DNA of 64,000 nt from Flavobacterium ginsenosidimutans (GTDB lineage Bacteria; Bacteroidota; Bacteroidia; Flavobacteriales; Flavobacteriaceae): positions 62,001 to 126,000 of the forward strand of contig NZ_QJRJ01000080.1 in assembly GCF_003254625.1 (NCBI RefSeq), given 5' to 3'. Position numbers and translations under genes: made by a program. Positions 1 to 9,170 of this stretch are shown one piece after another. The first letter of the stretch is position 1; every line of letters starts with the position of its first letter. The notes under the pieces are model-generated. The model was not told the origin of the DNA. It made no database searches and was given only the letters and a program-made list of their open reading frames with translations.

Positions 1-236
1 GTAAAGGAACTAAGAATTACGGTCTCGGAATTAGAATGATTAACTGGGAAACGGGTCAGAACTTCTATTTTCATAATGGATGGTGGCACGGAAATACCTC
101 ATCTTATATTACTTTGATGAAAGAAGGTGTAACAATTATTGCACTATCTAATAAAATGACCCGAAACACTTATGCAGTGCGTAAATTAGCTCCGATCTTT
201 GGAGATTACCCTTTTAATTTTAAAGACGAAGAATAA
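1..236 (+). CDS. Serine hydrolase (beta-lactamase/PBP-like family), C-terminal fragment
   Basis: The reading frame is open from the first bases of the window, so the 5' part lies outside. The visible tail reads NYGLGIRMINW, then FHNGWWHGNTSSY, then IIALSNKMTR. A 'YGLGIR...HNGWWHGN.S' block followed by a hydrophobic strand ending in 'LSN' is typical of the C-terminal end of class C beta-lactamase-like serine hydrolases, where the H-N-G segment replaces the KTG box of penicillin-binding proteins. The catalytic SxxK and YxN motifs are upstream and not visible, so activity cannot be judged. Substrate unknown. Confidence 0.7.
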   Translation, partial: KGTKNYGLGIRMINWETGQNFYFHNGWWHGNTSSYITLMKEGVTIIALSNKMTRNTYAVRKLAPIFGDYPFNFKDEE

Positions 237-245
237 AATAATAAT

Positions 246-422
246 AAAGTCGAAAGTCAAAAGTCTTAAAACAGTTGACAATATAAACTTTATTCTTTTT
301 TAAACATACCAATTATCGAAAAATAAAGAGAAGCAACAGAAAGCAATCTTTTGATTTTAAAAACTTTACAACTTTTTACTTTCACTCTTGGACTTTCGAC
401 TTTCGGCTTTACAACTTTTGAC
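246..422. repeat. Degenerate heptamer-periodic inverted repeat region
   Basis: The stretch from 246 reads as units of about 7 nt (AAAGTCG, AAAGTCA, AAAGTCT). The stretch ending at 422 carries the complementary form (ACTTTCG, ACTTTCG, GCTTTAC, AACTTTT). The 13-mers AAAGTCGAAAGTC (246-258) and GACTTTCGACTTT (391-403) are exact reverse complements about 130 nt apart. No ORF lies here. It resembles the simple-sequence heptamer arrays seen between genes elsewhere in this window (58101-58214). Function unknown. Confidence 0.6.
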
Positions 423-468
423 TAATTTTTTTTCTGAAAATTTTAGTAGAAAGTAATTTCAAATACCC

Positions 469-476
469 TAAATTTG
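469..476 (+). promoter_or_regulatory. Bacteroidota-type -7 box for tmRNA
   Basis: TAAATTTG matches the Bacteroidota -7 consensus TAnnTTTG exactly and lies 14 nt before the mature tmRNA 5' end. The upstream -33 element is only a T-rich stretch near 440-446, without a clear TTTG. Position relative to the RNA is the main support. Confidence 0.6.
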
Positions 477-490
477 CAGACTTATTTTTT

Positions 491-885
491 GGGGTCGACT
501 GGTTTTGACAGCAAGTCGAATTGAACAGTAAGCACGTCGAGCATTGAGACCTTGCTCGTAAATATAAGATCTCAAACTTTTACACGGCGAAAATAATTAC
601 GCTTTAGCTGCATAATCCGAATCATAGTAAGATTGCGCCACGTCTCTACAAGGTAGGGAAGCTGGATTCTCCTGGAAAGCCTTGGTTTGTGGCGTTCCGT
701 TCAGGAGAACCGTAAAAATAAACCTAGATTTCCATGAGCTTCGGGTGGATTTCGAAATTTAAGAAGATAAGTGTTGGGTGGTTGTTTCTGGCCTAGCTCA
801 ACATCGAAAATTCAATCAGGAAATAAGCGTGTAGAAAGCTCTTTAGTTGCTTGTTTGGACCCGGGTTCGATTCCCGGCGACTCCA
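491..885 (+). ncRNA. ssrA: Transfer-messenger RNA (tmRNA)
   Basis: The 5' end GGGGTCG pairs with CGACTCC at 878-884 (one G-U) to form the alanine-tRNA-like acceptor stem, and A885 is the discriminator. GGTTTTGACAG follows the 5' stem and GGGTTCGATTCCC near the 3' end is the T arm. The tag reading frame GGC GAA AAT AAT TAC GCT TTA GCT GCA TAA (586-615) encodes GENNYALAA followed by a stop. The RNA rescues stalled ribosomes together with SmpB and marks the unfinished peptide for proteolysis. The genome does not encode the terminal CCA (the bases after A885 are CAA), so it must be added after transcription. Length is 395 nt. Confidence 0.95.
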
Positions 886-886
886 C

Positions 887-924
887 AAAAAAGCCTGTAA
901 ACTCTTTGTTTACAGGCTTTTTTT
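887..924 (+). terminator. Rho-independent terminator of tmRNA
   Basis: A 16-bp perfect stem (AAAAAAGCCTGTAAAC against GTTTACAGGCTTTTTT) with loop TCTTT starts two bases after tmRNA and ends in a T run. The A-rich left arm also makes it a possible terminator on the minus strand for the DUF3347 operon ending at 1020. Confidence 0.9.
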
Positions 925-1019
925 ATTCAATTCAAACTTAGATTAAGTCTTATTATCATAAACGACAAATACGGCTTCCTTAGAATACCGCATCTATCAA
1001 CTAATTCAAATTAAAAAAA

Positions 1020-1541
1020 TTATAGACTTGCTTTCACTTCACCGCAAGTCAGCATATTTTTTGGATAGTATGGATTTTTTATTTCCTTACTATCACTTGT
1101 CCAAACTGCGCCTGTCATTGGGCAAACTTGTAAATATAATGTTTCATCAGCAGGTTTGAATTTTGCCACCTGATCCCAATATTTCAGAGAAAGAGACTCA
1201 AAAATCTTACGTTGTTTGTTAATATTTTTTGTTACTGTTAATGCTGTTGCCAAATCAATGATTTCTTTTCGTGAAATGGTAGCCTTATTCATATTTTCCA
1301 GGTTTAATTTTTTAAACTTGAAATTCTTTAGCGAACTTTTCAAGGCTTCTGCATTTTTAACAACAGCAAGACTGTCTGAAGTTAAAAAGCTATTTTTAAG
1401 AGCTAAATAATTCTTTGTGATTTCTTTTTTCTCAGCTTCGCGTTTTGCAACTAATTCAGGAGCTACTTCTTCTTTTGAAGTTAATTGAGCCTGAGCCAAA
1501 CAGCTAAGAAAAAGGAATGTTACAACTAATAAATTTTTCAT
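1020..1541 (-). CDS. DUF3347 family exported protein
   Basis: A 173-aa protein with a signal peptide (hydrophobic residues 3-15, then AQAQ). The C-terminal block YLQVCPMTGAVW...NPYYPKNMLTCGEV is the hallmark of the DUF3347 family, with CPM and MLTCG cysteines in a cupredoxin/metal-binding context. Related proteins often accompany copper handling or CusB-type efflux proteins; no such gene is adjacent here. Its ATG overlaps the stop of the upstream metalloprotease gene by 4 nt (ATGA), so the two are translationally coupled. An accessory periplasmic role for the protease or uptake system is inference. Confidence 0.75.
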   Translation of the reverse strand: MKNLLVVTFLFLSCLAQAQLTSKEEVAPELVAKREAEKKEITKNYLALKNSFLTSDSLAVVKNAEALKSSLKNFKFKKLNLENMNKATISRKEIIDLATALTVTKNINKQRKIFESLSLKYWDQVAKFKPADETLYLQVCPMTGAVWTSDSKEIKNPYYPKNMLTCGEVKASL

Positions 1542-3973
1542 GATGTAGGTTTATCTAATTTTGTAATGATTTTATCTATTTCTATTAAAATGCTTTCATA
1601 ATGATCTTTATTTATTCCTGTTGAAGCATTCATCAGTTTTGCGACATCTGTTTTTAATTTTAAAAGATGCTGTTTTCCATAAAGTCTTACATCACTTCTT
1701 TGTGCTGTGTTTGATGCTTTTCCAGGTTCTACTTCTTTTGGCAATAAAAGCATTCCTAGTTTTTCAACATAGCCACGCTGAAAACTTCTTCTGTAATAAT
1801 CTTGCTTTTCATCTCCGCTAAATTTCACCCAAACTATTTGCTGCACATCATTTAAAAATTCAGGAACAGTATAAGCTTCTTCAGACTGCATAGATTTAAG
1901 GCTAATATTATAAAGCATACCAGAACTTAATAACATATTCAATATCTGATTCTGTTGATCTGAAATTTGATCTTCTCTTTTTAAAGCAATAAGATCATCG
2001 ATTTCCTGCGGATACATCCAAAGCGGCGCAACAAACAATTGTCTTCCTAAATAATCAATTGCAGCTTTTATTTTTGCTTTAGGAACTGGTTTGTAAACTG
2101 CTCCTTTTTCATCAACAGTTCGTTTTGTAACATAATTGTTTCCAATGTATTTCAGAACATGATACAAGTACAATCCGTACTGCCTAACTACTGCTTTATG
2201 CATATCTGCTAAATTATCGTAAGGATCATTTGGCTGATAAGTCCATTCAATCAAATGAGGAACTACACGTTTTAGATTTTTAATTCCGTAATCGCTGGCA
2301 AGTACCGCATCGTCTCCAAGATCTTCTGCTTGACTGCGCGGATCTTCATCTTTACCTTCTCCACCAAACCATAATTTCGGATTTGCTGTTAAACTATCTG
2401 TAGTTAATTTAGCTAGTAAATTCTCTTCTTCAAACTCATCTTTGGCATTTGGATAATATTTATAACCCCACTGAACTGCCCATTTATCATAACTTCCAAT
2501 ACGCGGATAAAGACCTACTGGACTAATATTATCTTCTGGCTGTGCTACATAATTAAAACGGGCATAATCCATAATAGAAACAGTATGTCCGTTTGCTTCT
2601 ACCCATTTTTTATCACGAAGTTTTTCTACTGGAGTAGCACTACTCGCTCCCATATTATGACGAAGACCAATTGTATGTCCGATTTCGTGTGAAGAAACAA
2701 AACGAATTAATTGTCCCATTAATTCATCGTCTAAGTGCATTTTTCTTGCTCTAGCATCTAACGGTCCAGCCTGAATCATGTACCATCTCTGTACCAATTT
2801 CATTACATTATGATACCAGCCAACATGACTTTCCATAATTTCACCGCTTCTTGGATCGCTAATTCTTGGCCCGTAAGCATTTGGTGTTTCAGAAGCTAAA
2901 TATCTTACTACAGAATATCGCGCATCTTCCAAACTCATTGTTTTATCATCTTCTGGCCATTCTTTACCTACAATTGCATTTTTAAATCCGGCAGCTTCAA
3001 AAGCTTTTTGCCAGTCGTTTATACCTGCAATTAAATAAGGTCTCCATTTTTTTGGTGTTGCAGGATCGATGTAGTAAACAATTTGTTTTTTTGGTTCGAC
3101 CAATTCGCCTCTTAAATATTTTTTAATGTCTTTGTCTTTAGGTTCTAATCGATAACGTTGAATAATGAACTTTTTTTGTGCGCGTTGTTCATCGTCATCA
3201 AATAGAACATATTTATTAGCAAAATAGCCTACTCTTTCATCAAAAAATCGTTTACGCATTGGTATTTTCGGAAGCAATACTATAGAGGTATTTAATCTTA
3301 ACGTAATGCTTCCGCTGCTTGCGGTAGAACTGGTATAAGTTTTTGTAGTTTTAACTTCAATATTAATCGGATAAGTATCTATAGTTTCAACAAAGGATTT
3401 ATCATCTGCGAGAGAAGTTAATTTTTTTTCAGTTTTCTCAGAGCTTCCAATAGAAAACATCGCATTATCTTTCTTGAAAGAATCAGTTACATCAATAACA
3501 ACATTTCCGTTATCAGGATTGGTTGTTTTTATTGGAAAAGCCGCTACAATCGGATTTTCGTTACTGCCTGCTAATGCTTTTGCCAGCATAGAATCGGCAG
3601 AACGAACATCTTGTCTGTACTGCAATGATCTTAAAAAAACAGTGTTATTTGTTCCTTTTTCAAAATAAATAGTCTGCTCGTTAGCTTTTTCACCACCAAA
3701 AATTCCCATTCCTTCTGGAGTAGACAAATATCGCGTTACCACCAGCATATATCGGTTAAACAAACTATCTGGAATTTGGAAGTAATATTTAGTATCGACT
3801 TGGCTAACAGTAAAAAGTCCTGATTTGTTTTTAGCTTTATCAGTAATAATTTTGCTATAAGCCTGCATACCTTTTGGTTGCGTACTTGTACTGTCGGCTT
3901 TTTTTTCTGGAGTTTGAGCAAAACCATGCTGCCAAGAAGACAGCATGATTAAGAATATAATTAATTTTTTCAT
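1538..3973 (-). CDS. Secreted zinc-dependent metalloprotease (DUF5117/DUF5118 type)
   Basis: An 811-aa protein with a signal peptide (residues 1-20, ending GFAQ). The metzincin-like motif SSHEIGHTIGLRHNMGAS places zinc ligands at about H429, H433 and H439 with E430 as catalytic base, and a Met-turn candidate SIMDY follows about 30 residues later. The long N-terminal half matches my memory of the DUF5118/DUF5117 modules of Bacteroidota 'zinc-dependent metalloproteases'. It lies 6 nt downstream of susD and overlaps the DUF3347 gene, so it belongs to the SusCD operon. It probably cleaves proteins or peptides in the periplasm or at the surface to feed the transporter. The exact substrate is unknown. 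Confidence 0.85.
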   Translation of the reverse strand: MKKLIIFLIMLSSWQHGFAQTPEKKADSTSTQPKGMQAYSKIITDKAKNKSGLFTVSQVDTKYYFQIPDSLFNRYMLVVTRYLSTPEGMGIFGGEKANEQTIYFEKGTNNTVFLRSLQYRQDVRSADSMLAKALAGSNENPIVAAFPIKTTNPDNGNVVIDVTDSFKKDNAMFSIGSSEKTEKKLTSLADDKSFVETIDTYPINIEVKTTKTYTSSTASSGSITLRLNTSIVLLPKIPMRKRFFDERVGYFANKYVLFDDDEQRAQKKFIIQRYRLEPKDKDIKKYLRGELVEPKKQIVYYIDPATPKKWRPYLIAGINDWQKAFEAAGFKNAIVGKEWPEDDKTMSLEDARYSVVRYLASETPNAYGPRISDPRSGEIMESHVGWYHNVMKLVQRWYMIQAGPLDARARKMHLDDELMGQLIRFVSSHEIGHTIGLRHNMGASSATPVEKLRDKKWVEANGHTVSIMDYARFNYVAQPEDNISPVGLYPRIGSYDKWAVQWGYKYYPNAKDEFEEENLLAKLTTDSLTANPKLWFGGEGKDEDPRSQAEDLGDDAVLASDYGIKNLKRVVPHLIEWTYQPNDPYDNLADMHKAVVRQYGLYLYHVLKYIGNNYVTKRTVDEKGAVYKPVPKAKIKAAIDYLGRQLFVAPLWMYPQEIDDLIALKREDQISDQQNQILNMLLSSGMLYNISLKSMQSEEAYTVPEFLNDVQQIVWVKFSGDEKQDYYRRSFQRGYVEKLGMLLLPKEVEPGKASNTAQRSDVRLYGKQHLLKLKTDVAKLMNASTGINKDHYESILIEIDKIITKLDKPTS

Positions 3974-3978
3974 TGGAA

Positions 3979-5403
3979 TTAAAACGGAACTTGTTCGTCT
4001 GTATTTAATGTAAGTTTTGGATTTTTTGTCAAGGCAGACAACGGAAACGGCACAATGTATAATCTTGAATTAGGCTGTAAAGTGTACGTTTTCTGTTCAA
4101 CTGTTTTATTAACAATTGGAAATACTCTGGTAATTGTCTTCGCATATTCTGACTCCGTATTTAATCGTTTTAGATCAAAAAATCGGTTGAAACCAAAAAG
4201 CAATTCTTTTCTTCGTTCATTGATAACCAATTCCATTGTTTCTTTTCTTGTAGCTGGAACGTCTAAATTCACAGTTCCAGATAAAATACGTTTTGCTCTT
4301 AAGGTGTTTAAAACATCTACTGCTTCATTAAGCTTATTATCTCTTGCGTAACATTCTGCAAGCATTAAATATACTTCTGTAGTTTTCATACCCACTGTTG
4401 GATAAAAAAACTTCGTATACTGAGTTCCCCAATATGCAGTGTTTGAACCTTGATCTAAATTGGTTGTACTTGTAGTATTAAAAAACAAATTAAAACGAGC
4501 ATCATTAAGACCAAATAGAGTTCTCAATTCTGGACTGATAATGTAAAGTTGTCCAAAGTTCATTTCGTTATAACCATTCATATACATATAACTTAGAACT
4601 TCTACATTATCTGCAGCAGGCACAAAAACAGTGCTTGGTCCGCCCTGCGCATTATAAGCAACCATATCAAATATTTGATTGTTATAGCTTAAAGATTTTT
4701 CGGCTGCCGCTTGAGCGCTTGCAATTTCACGTTTGAACAAATGAACTTTAGCTTTGAACGCATAAGCAAATGCTAATGACGGATGGTAAACATCTGTTGG
4801 TTTTTCCTGAAGATATGGCAACGCTTCTTCAATATCTTTTTGAATAAATTCATAAACCTGTGCTACAGTCGATTTTGCTGGCTGTGCTTCTAAATCGAAT
4901 TTATCCATGATGCAAATTCCTCCATCAGTAGCTGCAGTAGCCGGATCGTAAGCTTTCGCATAATGATTCACTAATAAAAAGTGATCGTATGCTCTATAAA
5001 TTTGAGCTTCAGCTTTTGCTAATCGTTTTATGCTTTCGTCTCCTTTACTATCATCAACTAACGAAATAATAGTATTCCATCTGTTGATATAAGTATACGC
5101 TTGGTTGTAAAAACTTGAACCGGTCATTAATGAAACTCGGTCTACGCTTTCATCAAAAGTAAAATTAATGATATCGATGTTTGGCGTTTTTCCAATTACA
5201 TTTGACTCTTTCATCCATTGATCGTCTGATAAATACTGGAAGTTGCTGATTGGATAACCTCTTCCTGGCAGTGAAACTAAGTCTAGGAATTGTTCTGGCG
5301 TTTCAATAACTAAAGCTCCTTTTGGCGTAACATCTGTGTAATCGTCACAAGATGTTACAGCGAGCATCATAACTGATAATAGTGTAATATATAAATGTTT
5401 CAT
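3979..5403 (-). CDS. SusD/RagB-type outer-membrane nutrient-binding lipoprotein
   Basis: 474 aa from the ATG at 5403. An in-frame extension to 5514 exists but would overlap susC and hides the signal peptide. The mature start has a lipobox: MKHLYITLLSVMMLAVTSC, with the cysteine lipidated. The body is helix-rich (TPR-like), with RagB/SusD landmarks such as YLMLAECYARDNKLNEAVDV and a conserved RRKELLFGFNRFFDLKR near the C-terminus. It acts as the lid of the SusC transporter on the cell surface. It starts 4 nt after susC. The neighbouring protease suggests an oligopeptide ligand rather than a glycan; no glycoside hydrolase is present. Confidence 0.9.
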   Translation of the reverse strand: MKHLYITLLSVMMLAVTSCDDYTDVTPKGALVIETPEQFLDLVSLPGRGYPISNFQYLSDDQWMKESNVIGKTPNIDIINFTFDESVDRVSLMTGSSFYNQAYTYINRWNTIISLVDDSKGDESIKRLAKAEAQIYRAYDHFLLVNHYAKAYDPATAATDGGICIMDKFDLEAQPAKSTVAQVYEFIQKDIEEALPYLQEKPTDVYHPSLAFAYAFKAKVHLFKREIASAQAAAEKSLSYNNQIFDMVAYNAQGGPSTVFVPAADNVEVLSYMYMNGYNEMNFGQLYIISPELRTLFGLNDARFNLFFNTTSTTNLDQGSNTAYWGTQYTKFFYPTVGMKTTEVYLMLAECYARDNKLNEAVDVLNTLRAKRILSGTVNLDVPATRKETMELVINERRKELLFGFNRFFDLKRLNTESEYAKTITRVFPIVNKTVEQKTYTLQPNSRLYIVPFPLSALTKNPKLTLNTDEQVPF

Positions 5404-5407
5404 TTTT

Positions 5408-8400
5408 TTAAAGAGTAAGATTAAAGCCAAATAAATACGTTTTCGGCAATGGTAAATTACGTGTGCCAGAATTTGCGCTATAAACTTCTGGATCGATACG
5501 ATTGCCAGCAGCACTCCAATACCAAATATTATTCATTTGGAAAGTGAATTTAGCTGAACTCATTTTTATTCTATTTGCAAAGTCTTTAGGCAAATTATAG
5601 CTCAACGAAATGTTTCTCAATTTGATGTAATCGCCATCAACAACATTTGCGCTTGAATTTCTCCATTGGCTGCTGATTGTTGTAGCATAATTTCGAACAC
5701 TTTCGTCTAAATCTACATATAAACGGGTATTTCCGTTTGGATTAGCATCTGTGTAACGGTCTGCAATGCCAGAAAGGTTCACAGCATCTGAATCCATTGC
5801 TAAAACTTCTTTACGCATTACATTTCCTCCAGAGAAAACAAACAAGAAATTTAAATCGAATTGTTTATAAGAAAATCGCTGAGACAACGAACCTGTATAA
5901 GTTGGTGTCAAACTTCCCATATTTACTAAAGCATCTGGATTTGTAACCGATTTTATACTGGTTGAAATTGGATTTCCATTTTCGTCAAAAGTAATTGACG
6001 GATTCCCCTCTTCATCCAAAATATATGGATATCCATTAACAGTTCCGCCATATTTGTAAGCGTATAAACTATTGTATGCTTCGTTTTCTAAAAAGTAATC
6101 AATTGGCGAGCTAACATAAACAGAAGCCGTTGATTGTGCTCTTGTTACTTTTTTTACGGTTGTTTTGTTAAAGGCTAAAACTGCATTTGAAGCTATTTTA
6201 AAGCTACCATTATTAAACCATTCTGAACCTAAAGTAAATTCAACACCTTTGTTCATTAAAGCTCCTGCATTAATTCTTCTTGATAATGCACCAACTGTAG
6301 GATCTAAATCTGTTGTTGCCAATAAATCAGTGCTGTATTTGCGGTAGATATCAATTGTACCATTCAGCTTAGTTCTGAACAAACTATAATCAATACCAAA
6401 ATTGGCACTCTGTGTTTTTTCCCATCTCAACATTGGGTTTGGCTGCGATGTGATATTAGTATATTGCAGAGATTGATATAAGTTATCGTTTTTGATAGTC
6501 GCTGTAATATAAGGAGTTGTACTCTGATCTATATTTCCGTTAATACCGTAAGTAGATCTTAATTTCAGCATACTCACCCATTTTACCTCTTTCATAAAAT
6601 CTTCATTGCTTATATTCCAACCTAAACCAGCTGACCATAAAGGACGGTTTTTGTATTTTGGATCTACTCCAAATAAATCTGCTCGATCTACACGGTAACT
6701 TCCTGTAATATTATATTTAGATAAATAAGTATAACTCGCCGTACTAAACATTGAAAAATAACGGTGTAAAACTTCTGTTTGCGTTCTTGATAAAGCAGAC
6801 AAAGTTCTGTTACTTCCATAAATATAACTTGAAACTCCAGTTTGACTAAGCAAAAGGTTGTTTAATACTGAAGAACTTAATGTTACAGGATCATAACCAT
6901 ATCGTAATTGTTCAATAGTTCTTGGAACAAAAGTTTCACGCATTTCAAAACCTGCTAATGCATTTACAGAATGTTTTCCATCACCAAATTCTTGATTAAA
7001 ATCTAATTGATTTCTAAAAGAATAATTACTTGCCTGACTGCTAGATTGTTTGTATCGTCCTCCTGCTGAAAAACCATCTACATAGGTATAAGTATTTGTA
7101 GTCGGATTATAGCCTGTCAAAGAATTAATAGCCATACGCATTCTGTACGAGTCAACAGCGTAATATTGTTCGTTATCATTTCTTCTTAATTCATATTGAA
7201 ATTGCGAATTAGCGCTTAAGCCTTTCCAAATTTTAGCTTTTATGTTGGCAAAAGTTCTTAAGCTTAATGAATTTTGTTTTTCAATACCTTCTTGAAGCGC
7301 ATCTAAAACATTAAATTCTGTTGATTTAAAACCACTTAAGCCTGCTAATTTTTCAGCAACGGCAGGATTAATAACACTACCAGAAGTAAAACCATCGCTA
7401 ATACCCACAAATGGTGACATCACAAGGTTTCCGTTATCATCCGTTATACGCTCGTATCTTTTTTGGATATCATAATTTCCAAAAGCAGCATCGGTAACAT
7501 CATCATTACTATAAGTTCCGTTTACTCCAAATGTAGCGTTTAGCCAATTATTTATTTGAAAACTGCTTTTAGCATAAAGGTTAAATGCTCGGCTGTTATT
7601 GAATTTTATACGATCTTTTGATTCGTCATAATTAAGAGAAACATAAGTATTTTGTTTACTTGTACTACCCGAAAATGCAATATTGTAGCGTTGTCTTAAC
7701 TCGTTTTGCCAAACATTATCACGATAATCTTTTATGTAATCGTTTTTTCTCCATTGTGCAATAGTACTGTCGTAAGTCGCATTATCAATTTTTCCTTCTT
7801 CTAAATTTCTGTTCAATTGATAAAGCGGACTGTAATATTTCATACTGCTGCTTCCAATATCTCCATAACTGCTAAACATTGTAGATGTGTCTGCAAATCT
7901 TGCTCTTTCTCTATCGTAAACTGCCTGCTCAAAATCGATCAATTCGCTTGTAGAAGCATAATTCATATCTCTTAAATTTGGCTTTGTAGAAATAAAGAAA
8001 TCTGAATTGATGCTAACTTTTAATTTACCATTTCCTTTTTTAGTAGTTAAAACAATAATACCGTTTGCCGCTCTCGAACCATAAATAGAAGCCGCAGCCG
8101 CATCTTTTAGAACGTCAACACTTTCAATATCATACGGATTAATATCATCTAAACTTAATTCTGTTGGCAAACCATCTATTACCAAAAGCGGAGTGTAACC
8201 AACCTGAGAAGAAAAAGTTCCCATACCTCTTAATATAGGTTTATCTGAGTCAGATCCAGTTACATTTTTTTGAAACATCAAACCAGCAACACGTCCTTCA
8301 AGCGCACTTGATAAATTTGAATTGATATTTTCGTTTAATGTTTTTTCGTCAACTTTAGAAATTGCTCCAGTAAAATTACTTCTTGCAATAGTTTGGAAAC

Positions 8401-9034
8401 CAGTAACTACAACTTCTTTCATTGTCGAAACTTTGTCATCAACAACAAGCGTCATTTCGCTTCGCCCATTGATTGAAAAAGTCTTTTTCTCGATTGTTAA
8501 TCCTGAACAATCCAGTACTCCAGTTGGAGACACTTTATCAAAAGCAAAACTTCCGTCAAAATCTGTTACGCTGGTTCTATTTGTTCCCCAAATAGTTACC
8601 GATACACCTGGAAAAGGTTCATTTCTATTATTTACTACCTTTCCTCGTATATCGATTAGTCCGTTTCCCCGCTCCTCCTCTTTTGAAGCAGTTACCACAA
8701 TCGTTTGATTTGCAAGGTTATATTTTACACTTTGATTTCTAAAAATTTGATTTAAAGTTTCATTCAGACTAGCATTCTTAGCATTAATAGTTACAGGTCT
8801 TGAATCCTTAAGCAATTTCTGAGTATAAAAAACTTCGTAATTGGCTTGTTTAGCCACTTCTTTTAGAACTTTTTCAAGAGGTGCCTCTTTAAAATTGATG
8901 GTAATATTCTGAGCTTGGCTTGTATAACTGCAAAACAACATAAACAAGGCACATAATAGAGTCAGAAAATTAAATTTAGGAATCTTTTTTTTAGTTTTTT
9001 TGTAAGGTTTTTTTGGTTGTAAATTAAATTTCAT
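5408..9034 (-). CDS. SusC/RagA-type TonB-dependent transporter with STN signalling domain
   Basis: 1208 aa. Signal peptide after a Lys-rich N-terminus (about residues 1-42). Residues about 43-115 form an STN (secretin/TonB N-terminal) domain, NITINFKEAPLEKVLKEV, that contacts FecR-type anti-sigma factors. Next come a carboxypeptidase-regulatory-like domain (IDIRGKVVNNRNEPFPGVSV), a TonB box region EVVVTGF, a plug domain with the LLVIDGLP and ESVDVLKDAAAASIYGSRA blocks, and a large beta barrel ending in FGFNLTL. The STN domain plus the upstream sigma/FecR pair means substrate binding at the surface probably induces transcription of this operon. Confidence 0.93.
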   Translation of the reverse strand: MKFNLQPKKPYKKTKKKIPKFNFLTLLCALFMLFCSYTSQAQNITINFKEAPLEKVLKEVAKQANYEVFYTQKLLKDSRPVTINAKNASLNETLNQIFRNQSVKYNLANQTIVVTASKEEERGNGLIDIRGKVVNNRNEPFPGVSVTIWGTNRTSVTDFDGSFAFDKVSPTGVLDCSGLTIEKKTFSINGRSEMTLVVDDKVSTMKEVVVTGFQTIARSNFTGAISKVDEKTLNENINSNLSSALEGRVAGLMFQKNVTGSDSDKPILRGMGTFSSQVGYTPLLVIDGLPTELSLDDINPYDIESVDVLKDAAAASIYGSRAANGIIVLTTKKGNGKLKVSINSDFFISTKPNLRDMNYASTSELIDFEQAVYDRERARFADTSTMFSSYGDIGSSSMKYYSPLYQLNRNLEEGKIDNATYDSTIAQWRKNDYIKDYRDNVWQNELRQRYNIAFSGSTSKQNTYVSLNYDESKDRIKFNNSRAFNLYAKSSFQINNWLNATFGVNGTYSNDDVTDAAFGNYDIQKRYERITDDNGNLVMSPFVGISDGFTSGSVINPAVAEKLAGLSGFKSTEFNVLDALQEGIEKQNSLSLRTFANIKAKIWKGLSANSQFQYELRRNDNEQYYAVDSYRMRMAINSLTGYNPTTNTYTYVDGFSAGGRYKQSSSQASNYSFRNQLDFNQEFGDGKHSVNALAGFEMRETFVPRTIEQLRYGYDPVTLSSSVLNNLLLSQTGVSSYIYGSNRTLSALSRTQTEVLHRYFSMFSTASYTYLSKYNITGSYRVDRADLFGVDPKYKNRPLWSAGLGWNISNEDFMKEVKWVSMLKLRSTYGINGNIDQSTTPYITATIKNDNLYQSLQYTNITSQPNPMLRWEKTQSANFGIDYSLFRTKLNGTIDIYRKYSTDLLATTDLDPTVGALSRRINAGALMNKGVEFTLGSEWFNNGSFKIASNAVLAFNKTTVKKVTRAQSTASVYVSSPIDYFLENEAYNSLYAYKYGGTVNGYPYILDEEGNPSITFDENGNPISTSIKSVTNPDALVNMGSLTPTYTGSLSQRFSYKQFDLNFLFVFSGGNVMRKEVLAMDSDAVNLSGIADRYTDANPNGNTRLYVDLDESVRNYATTISSQWRNSSANVVDGDYIKLRNISLSYNLPKDFANRIKMSSAKFTFQMNNIWYWSAAGNRIDPEVYSANSGTRNLPLPKTYLFGFNLTL

Positions 9035-9073
9035 ACATTTACATTTGGTTATAGTTAAACAATAGTGGACAAC

Positions 9074-9152
9074 TTATATTGGCTATAAACTTTTACAACA
9101 ACCAGAAGCATCGCAACTGCCTCTGGTTTTTTAGTTTATAGACTCAATATAA
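9074..9152. repeat. Nested long inverted repeat between fecR and susC
   Basis: Three nested arm pairs share one centre. TTATATTG (9074-9081) pairs with CAATATAA (9145-9152), CTATAAAC (9083-9090) with GTTTATAG (9134-9141), and AACCAGA (9100-9106) with TCTGGTT (9122-9128). On the minus-strand transcript this would form one long hairpin in the fecR-susC spacer, 40-118 nt before the susC ATG. No good U-run follows it, so it may be an attenuator, RNA processing site or protein-binding site. A short mobile element remnant is possible, but I see no target duplication. Confidence 0.65.
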
Positions 9153-9170
9153 TCGGTTAAATAAAAGATC

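Noticed and set aside
491..885. tmRNA as the attachment site of an integrated island
   Set aside because: I found no second copy of the tmRNA 3' end and no integrase in the window.
5404..5514. N-terminal extension of the SusD frame upstream of 5403
   Set aside because: It overlaps the susC 3' end and hides a normal lipoprotein signal peptide that begins at the ATG at 5403.
8322..8708. 128-codon plus-strand frame inside susC
   Set aside because: It is antisense to the conserved carboxypeptidase-like and plug domains; composition looks like a shadow frame.
9074..9152. Nested inverted repeat as a transposon or MITE
   Set aside because: No target-site duplication and no second copy in the window; kept only as a structured element.
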